Assembly: GCA_947396885.1 (NCBI GenBank)
Contig: OX377202.1
Coordinates: forward strand, 71,520,643-71,584,642
From: Heligmosomoides polygyrus polygyrus
Taxonomy: Eukaryota > Nematoda > Chromadorea > Rhabditida > Heligmosomidae
Direction of reading: 5' to 3'
Length of the DNA stretch: 64,000 bases
A program made the translations under genes and the position numbers. Below, in pieces: positions 58,801 through 64,000 of this stretch (position 1 is the first letter of the stretch; each line of letters starts with the position of its first letter). The notes beneath the pieces were generated by a model. The model saw nothing but the letters and a program-made list of their open reading frames with translations, did not search any database and was not told where the DNA came from.

Positions 58801-59894
58801 TGGTAGGCGGTTCACTTCGGCAAGCCACCTTCAAGGTTAGTCGTCTTTGCAACTTCCATCTCTGATCTTGTCTCTAGTCTCCCTGTTTAAGGGAGAAGTG
58901 TTTTAAACGATTTACTTCGCCATGCTCTGATGCAGTCGACGCCAAATGTCAACTTCAGTAGTGACTAATCTTCGCGGACTAAACAAGACATCAGTTGTCT
59001 CAACGGGCACGTTTGCATGTAAAATCGGAGGCGATTATCAGGTGAGAGCACAAACGGTTAAGCCCCGTTTACAGTGGTGAAAGAGGAATTCAAAGCTAGA
59101 GGTCAGAGGTGCGGCAACAGACACACAGTGACTCGTTCAGTCCCTGCTACTGCTCATGTAGTACGAACATTTCTATACTTTGGTAAAGGTTCTTCCCAGT
59201 GCCGTACATGAAAAGGGTATCTGCATCTTTGCCGATGGAGCCCGTTCATTGGGCGAACTACAGACATCTTCAGAACTGCCGACCGTCCGACATCGATATG
59301 CGCTGCTGAAGCGATCGAGAAATGAGAAACGCGTCATAAAGTAATGGAGCCGAAGATGTCGACACTCGAAGACGATGGTGGTGGGCCGCAGGAGTAACAA
59401 GATTGGACGGCATTCGAAGCGATGCTAAACAGTAGAAGTTCGGAGTCACTGATAAGGTGCTCGTCTGCGATGGCACGGCTCCGTTATGCATTCCTAATTT
59501 AGCAACTTTCAAGGGGTCTAAAAATTATGAATCCCACCTTGTTTCTCCTTGCTTAATCGTTATTGGAGGGACACAAAAGCACTCGCAGCTATACTAAACG
59601 CAAGTGATTGAGTTACAATTATTACTTGTTTGTCGTCCTCTTCGTGTTTCTGTGCGCTCGGAAAACGCCTCTTCGGGGAGCGCCGCCTTGGCGAGGATCC
59701 TTGGCTCGTTGCCTAAAAGGGATATTGAGTTCACCTGCTTGATAGAATATAGTTCGAATAATAAGCCTGTTCAAATTGCTGTTAACGCGGCTGAGCGGAT
59801 AACATGGGCGGTTGCTGAAGGGAACAGTACGGTAGCCACGGATATCCTACACAGCGAGTCTTATTGCCTTTTGCAATATCTGCATGCGCACTAA
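55891..59894 (+). CDS. Candidate multi-exon gene B, function unknown
   Basis: Exon 1 is 55891-56070, starting [20 protein letters not shown] and ending at a GTAAGC donor in phase 0. Exon 2 is 58457-58517, after TTTGCAG and before GTAAGTA, ending in phase 1. From there two chains stay in frame. One uses 58959-59041 ([16 protein letters not shown], donor GTGAGA) and then 59613-59894, giving 201 residues. The other uses 59075-59182 ([14 protein letters not shown]) and then 59605-59894, giving 212 residues. The shared last exon contains [20 protein letters not shown] and ends LQYLHAH. I recognise no domain. AATAAA follows at 60165-60170. The last acceptors (GAG or AAG) are weak, so part of this could be wrong. 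A Penelope-like fragment lies in the 2.4-kb intron 1. Confidence 0.35.
56855..57560 (+). pseudogene. Penelope-like element GIY-YIG fragment, second copy
   Basis: [20 protein letters not shown] and then QTECW is the zinc-binding linker and GIY strand start of Penelope endonucleases. After frameshifts, [20 protein letters not shown] and a KCEL end appear near 57165-57290. The tail has a hammerhead-like motif (57514-57541) followed by AATAAAG. Same layout as 50960-51770. Confidence 0.6.
57514..57541 (+). ncRNA. Hammerhead-ribozyme-like motif, second copy
   Basis: CTGAAGA, stem CGACG/CGTCG with an ATCG loop, then GAACGTC. It has the same core deviations as the copy at 51719. The stem sequence differs but remains fully paired, which argues for a once-selected structure. 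Confidence 0.4.
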
Positions 59895-60164
59895 GAGACT
59901 CGCAACCTACAAATTTCACAAATTTGACGAACCTGAATCCAAGATTTCGTTGCCGGTTTTGTCGTCGACGAGGTCGTTGGCATGTGACACAGAAGATCCG
60001 CACTGGTTCGTTAGCCACAACATTATTTCTGAAATTTATCTGAATTAGCACAGCTTCCTTTATAAGCACTACTTCTCAAATATTTCATTATGCTTCTTTT
60101 GGACTTTATATATGAGTTCTAACTGTATGACTTTATGATTACCTACGTACCCCTGCTCCCCCAA

Positions 60165-60170
60165 AATAAA
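60165..60170 (+). terminator. Polyadenylation signal AATAAA
   Basis: The hexamer lies 271 bases after the candidate gene B stop. It fits as its 3' end but could be chance in AT-rich DNA. Confidence 0.3.
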
Positions 60171-60838
60171 TGCTCTTGAACAACACATTTATTTCCTTCA
60201 CCCCTTAAAAACGTTCTATGGAGCACGCACATAAAGGTTATCAAGTGAATCACTTTTTACGAAGAGAGGATCAGTAATAGATCAGCCGGTAATGGACTCA
60301 GTCTAAACAACAGTATAAACAATCTGCTTAATCTACAATGCCTGCGAACCTTTCCCCTAAAGCACTACTGCTGGACAAGGAGTAGACAAAAGGAGCGTCT
60401 TCTATAAGTCTTAGGCTATAGAAATTTGGGTTGCTATCAATGTGTGGATTTTAAAGCTAACGAGAGGTTACTTGATAGCCTAAGAAAGCATTCGTCACTT
60501 TCCTAACCGCGGCGTACACGCGCGTCAATTAAGCTTAATAATATTAATAAGCTATGATTACGAAAAGTGCAATATAAACAGAAAAATGGAAACACTGGTA
60601 CTGGTACTGGCACTGAAACTCACTTGGTGTTCAGACAAATGTCAATAAAAGCATGATCGCTGCGAAACAGTACGTATATAAAGAAGCGCTGCAGCCTAGG
60701 TAGCCTCCTTTTCAGATGTCTAACATTAGGTGATAACTTTGATCAATGTGCACGTATAAAGCGTATCTAGATATCGCTAGTGTAATGTAGAACATAAATG
60801 TTCTGCTGATATGGCGAGAAAGATATCCTTGTTTTAGA
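60171..60838. other. Unassigned sequence
   Basis: AT-rich, no gene seen. A short GGTACT repeat occurs at about 60597-60614. Confidence 0.4.
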
Positions 60839-60839
60839 A

Positions 60840-61133
60840 ACAGGATAAATGGTAAAGGACGACTCAATCCCATTTGGGGTGCGCCACCTCACTACTTCTA
60901 CGCGATGTCGTGGAGGCGATCTGAATGCGTATTTGACCACACAATGACTAGCGGTGGCCAGCCGATGAACAAGTCAGCGCTCTAGTCTTCCCATACAAGT
61001 CTGGTACCAAGTCAACGACCCTGGAGGGATGGAAGGCTTGGTTGACCGGGGCGGAAAATCCGAACCAGGAACCTAATATCGGGATCGGCTACATGCGACA
61101 GCCGGCATCTCCTCCGTCTGCGCTACACGCGCC
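60840..61133 (-). repeat. tRNA-derived SINE, copy 4
   Basis: A minus-strand copy, nearly complete. The tail is near 60840-60870, then CCACTACTTCTACGCGATGT, then AAGTCTGGTACCAAGTCAACG, and a tRNA-like head with CGGAAAATCCGAACCAGGAA near 61050-61070. Confidence 0.72.
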
Positions 61134-61366
61134 CACTTTTAAAAAAATGCAGGGAAAATTCACAGAAAGCTCTTCGTGCGGCTAAATAGAATTCGTTGCG
61201 CGAGTTTGCCTTTGTCGTTGTCCTATAGAAAGTGAGATCTTTGCATTTTCACGCAAGCCGAAGGATGGTTGTTTTGTTTCTCAAAATTTCAAGCAAATAG
61301 TATCGTGAAACCGGACAACTCGAAATTCTGCAGAAGTGTGATATCAGCATCACTGTGAGGAAACTA

Positions 61367-62646
61367 TTAGGTTGTAACGAAATAAATGGCACTGAACCAC
61401 TGTAAATTTAAACAGTTAATATCTCGGCTTGTAGGCAAGATTATTAATCGAAATAAAAACCTTTTGATTCTACACATCTTTGCCAACGCGACACAAGCTT
61501 TTTATCCCGGTAGCATAAAAATCATAAGTTCTGGAATTGACGAAATCTTCGAAGGCACTTTCGGCATCCTGTTGGTATTTGAATATTTCCCTGCCAAGAA
61601 GTCGCCAAGATGCTTGAAGAAATGGTGGTCTGTTGGGGAGAGGTCGGGAGAAAACGGAGGATGTGGTAGAGTTTCAATGCTCAGCTCATTCAATTTCTGC
61701 AACGTCATTCGTGCTACATGGGGGCGAGCATTGTCGTGCAGAAGGAGAACTCGCCTTCGGTTTACCAAGGCCGGCCGGATATCCTTCAACTTTTTCATCA
61801 TTTCTTCAATTTCAATGCAGTACTTCTCTGCCGTGATGGATTCATCGGGAGGGAGGAAGCTGTGGTGAATAATTCCCAGCGAACACCACTATACTGTCAC
61901 CATTACTTTCTTTTGGTGCAATTCCGGCTTCGCAAAAACCTTGGGGCTCTCATCGCTGTCCACCCACTGTGCCGATCGTGCCTGTTGTCGTACATTATCC
62001 ATTTCTCGTCACAGGTTACGATGCGATCAAGGAATGGGTCCGTTTCGTTCCGTAGAAGCAGTGCGGACGAGATCTCATATCGTCGGTTTCTTTGCTCCTC
62101 AGACAGCTCGTGAGGCACCCATCTTTCTTGCTTTTTGGTCTTTCCAATTTCCTTCAGATGCTGGGCAGCTGTGTTGTGACTGACGCCAAGAACCTTCGCT
62201 ATCTCCCTGGTACCTTTGTGTGGATCCTCCTCTACCAGATCTCTCAGCTTGTCCTCATCAACATCACTATGCCTCCCACGACCTTCATGTTCTTCCAAGC
62301 TCTCATCTCCATTCCGGAACTTCTGATACCAACGATACGCCGTCCGAATTGTGGAACATCCTTGAGCGAATGCGGCGTTGATCTTCTCGTCCGCCTCCTT
62401 AGCTGTTGTGCCCAGCTTGAATTCATACAAGTAAATGCCTCGGATTACCCTTTTGTCCATCTGCAAAAAAGTCAATAAAACTCTAAAGTTTTCCCAATTT
62501 TACATAGAAAGTTTGGTACTCTCCGGTAGAGCAAAGTTTGCGCTTCTAAATGATATGCCACGTGTTACGGTTTGTTCTTGATCAAACGCGAAAAGACGCG
62601 CCAAAAAATGGCGCGAGCCAGTGCCATTTAATTCGTTACAACCTAA
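61367..62646 (-). mobile_element. Mariner copy 2, sister of the 2.3-kb element, inverted
   Basis: A 1280-bp element between TA at 61365-61366 and 62647-62648, with the same ends (TTAGGTTGTAACGAAATAAA) as copy 1 and very high identity throughout. The minus-strand transposase runs from about 62460 to 61450 and is broken. One base is lost in the codons after IMYDNR (near 61979). A Trp codon is TAG in the VWWCSLG region (near 61892). Another base is lost in the GKIFKYQQ region (near 61584), giving an early end. The third catalytic position is Asp (SPTDHH), unlike copy 1. It is non-autonomous, but its ends look good. Confidence 0.88.
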
Positions 62647-62648
62647 TA

Positions 62649-63296
62649 TATACGTAAAGACGCAAACCCAGATCACTTCCAGAACGGGATCTTGAATCTA
62701 GCTCTTTTCGATAAAGCGGAAACTAATGGAATGTGGAATGCATTTGACATCTCTATTTTCTTCATCCCTTAAACGACCAATTACAGACTACCATTAATCT
62801 GAAGTGGGTATCCATGATTCACGCTGCACAGTTCAGTTGTGATAATTGCCTTCCTGACGTCTGGTCTATTGGATAAATAAAATAAATAAACATCTAGTCT
62901 CTCCAAAATAACAGCAAAGTTATCTCGAAAACTTAACAAAAAATTATAGAGGCGCATCTGGTAATCATCCTTAGGACCTGCTTATAGTGTTCGAAAATAG
63001 TCCACTAACCTGTAGTGCAAACTTGGCCATGCAGGGCATTGTCCGTTTCTAATGGCAAAGGCTGTTGAGGGATTGAACTCACAGTGACCGTTTGCTGGAT
63101 TATAGTGGGCAATCTGAAATTTTCAACAGATATTTTTTTACAATATTTGATACTCTGCAGTACCTTCCACCAGAACTGAAAGTAACTTGCTACTAGAAAA
63201 TTTTCCAGTTTGCATCATTTTTGAGATATTTTTAGGCTCTTTCACGTTTTCAGCAGAAACTACATGGGTAATTGCAGTACTTGATGATGAAGGATG
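62649..63296. other. Unassigned sequence
   Basis: AT-rich, with a short AAATAAAATAAATAAA patch near 62875-62891 and a GATGATGA patch at 63282-63302 next to the SINE tail. No gene. Confidence 0.4.
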
Positions 63297-64000
63297 ATGA
63301 ATGACGGCGTTACTCAATCTCTTTTGGAATGCGCCAACGCATTCTACTTCTACGGGATGTCGTGGAGGCGGTATGAATGCGCATTTGGCCATACAATGTC
63401 TTGCGGTGGCCAGCCGATGAACAAGTCAGCGAATATCCTTGCCAGACACGTCTGGTTTCCTTCGTGACGGGCCAGTACGGTGCTGAGTGCTGGCCTGTGA
63501 CGAAGGAAATTGAAAGCCGCCTCAGTGTAATGGAGACGAAAATGCTACGGTGGACGACTGGTGTTACGCGTTTGGACCGCGTTGGCAACGACGCCATACA
63601 AGAGAGGTTCGGTGCCGCCCCGATAGCCGCGCGAAGCTCGTTTTCGATGGTACGGCCATGCCCTTCGCGCTAACGACGACACCGTCCGTAAGATTGGCCT
63701 GAACCTTGAGGTCCCTGGAAAGCGGTCCAGGGGACGACCGAAGCAACGTTGGCTAGATACGTTGCACTTGGACTTAAAGATGGCTGGTGTGCACCCTGAT
63801 CAAGCATTTGATCGGGAGAACTGGCGTCACCACACCAGAAGAGCGGACCCCTCCACCAAGCGGGAAAGACGCTAATGAAAATGATGATGGTGATGACACG
63901 TCTGGTACCAATTCACCGACCGCGGAGCATGGAAGACTTGGTTGGCCTAGGCGGAAAATCCGAACCAGGAACCTGGTATCGGGTGCACGCGACCGTCGAC
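63297..64000 (-). repeat. SINE copy split by a LINE insertion, runs off the window
   Basis: The minus-strand SINE occupies 63297-63456 (tail and body, with CATTCTACTTCTACGGGATG) and continues at 63895-64000 (GGTACCAATTCACCGACC, then the box B region CGGAAAATCCGAACCAGGAA). The head is probably complete near 64000. The two parts join if the LINE and one 12-bp duplication are removed. Confidence 0.75.
63457..63894 (+). mobile_element. 5'-truncated RTE-like LINE inserted in a SINE
   Basis: 438 bp flanked by the 12-bp direct repeat GACACGTCTGGT at 63445-63456 and 63895-63906. It encodes the C-terminal tail of a LINE polyprotein: ECWPVTKEIESRLSVMETKM and LRWTTGVTRLDRVGND. After a one-base frameshift near 63625 it continues with DTVRKIGLNLEVPGKR, GRPKQRWLDTLHLDLK and DRENWRHHTRRADPSTK to a TAA at 63873. 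The 3' end is ATGATGATGGTGATGA, the trinucleotide-like tail typical of RTE elements. No RT core is present. Confidence 0.8.

Noticed and set aside
1..64000. CRISPR arrays or prokaryotic defence systems
   Set aside because: No regularly spaced short direct repeats with unique spacers were seen. The genome is clearly eukaryotic.

Overview
The window looks like repeat-rich nuclear DNA of a parasitic nematode, most likely a clade V strongylid such as a hookworm. It has genes made of many small exons, TTTCAG-type 3' splice sites, probable trans-splice acceptors just before start codons, and a nematode-specific WAGO-class Argonaute. It also carries several mariner families, tRNA-derived SINEs, RTE-like LINEs, Penelope-like elements and foldback elements. 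No bacterial operons, CRISPR arrays or rRNA genes were seen.

The main gene is a plus-strand WAGO-type Argonaute, about 19.6 kb long, from the ATG at 24125 to the TGA at 43746. I assembled 27 exons by hand. Every junction keeps phase, the CDS adds up to 3096 nt (1031 codons plus stop), and the product carries the N, PAZ, MID and PIWI regions in order. All slicer catalytic positions I could align are replaced. The N-terminus resembles, from memory, the C. elegans nuclear WAGOs HRDE-1 and NRDE-3. Its introns hold SINEs, MITEs and foldback elements, the kind of sequence this pathway normally silences. A second plus-strand gene of unknown function probably lies at 55891-59894; its splicing is not settled.

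Layout. 0.6-0.9 kb: SINE. 1.45-3.65 kb: tyrosine-recombinase pseudogene split by a full mariner (2291-3573). 3.7-4.1 kb: two adjacent hairpin MITEs. 4.1-9.0 kb: unassigned repeats. 9.03-10.07 kb: palindromic mariner-type foldback. 12.74-14.60 kb: long-TIR foldback with a 9-bp target duplication (Mutator-like). 16.2-17.15 kb: GC-rich MITE-like element. 18.3-19.15 and 22.26-23.15 kb: internally deleted mariners. 24.1-43.75 kb: the Argonaute. 45-51.6 kb: LINE and Penelope-like fragments with nested insertions. 53.6-54.9 kb: frameshifted mariner. 55.9-59.9 kb: candidate gene with a Penelope-like fragment in its intron. 60.8-64 kb: SINE, a second copy of the first mariner in inverse orientation, and a LINE fragment inserted into a SINE.

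All calls come from reading the sequence. No search or alignment was run, and family names beyond the motifs described rest on memory.
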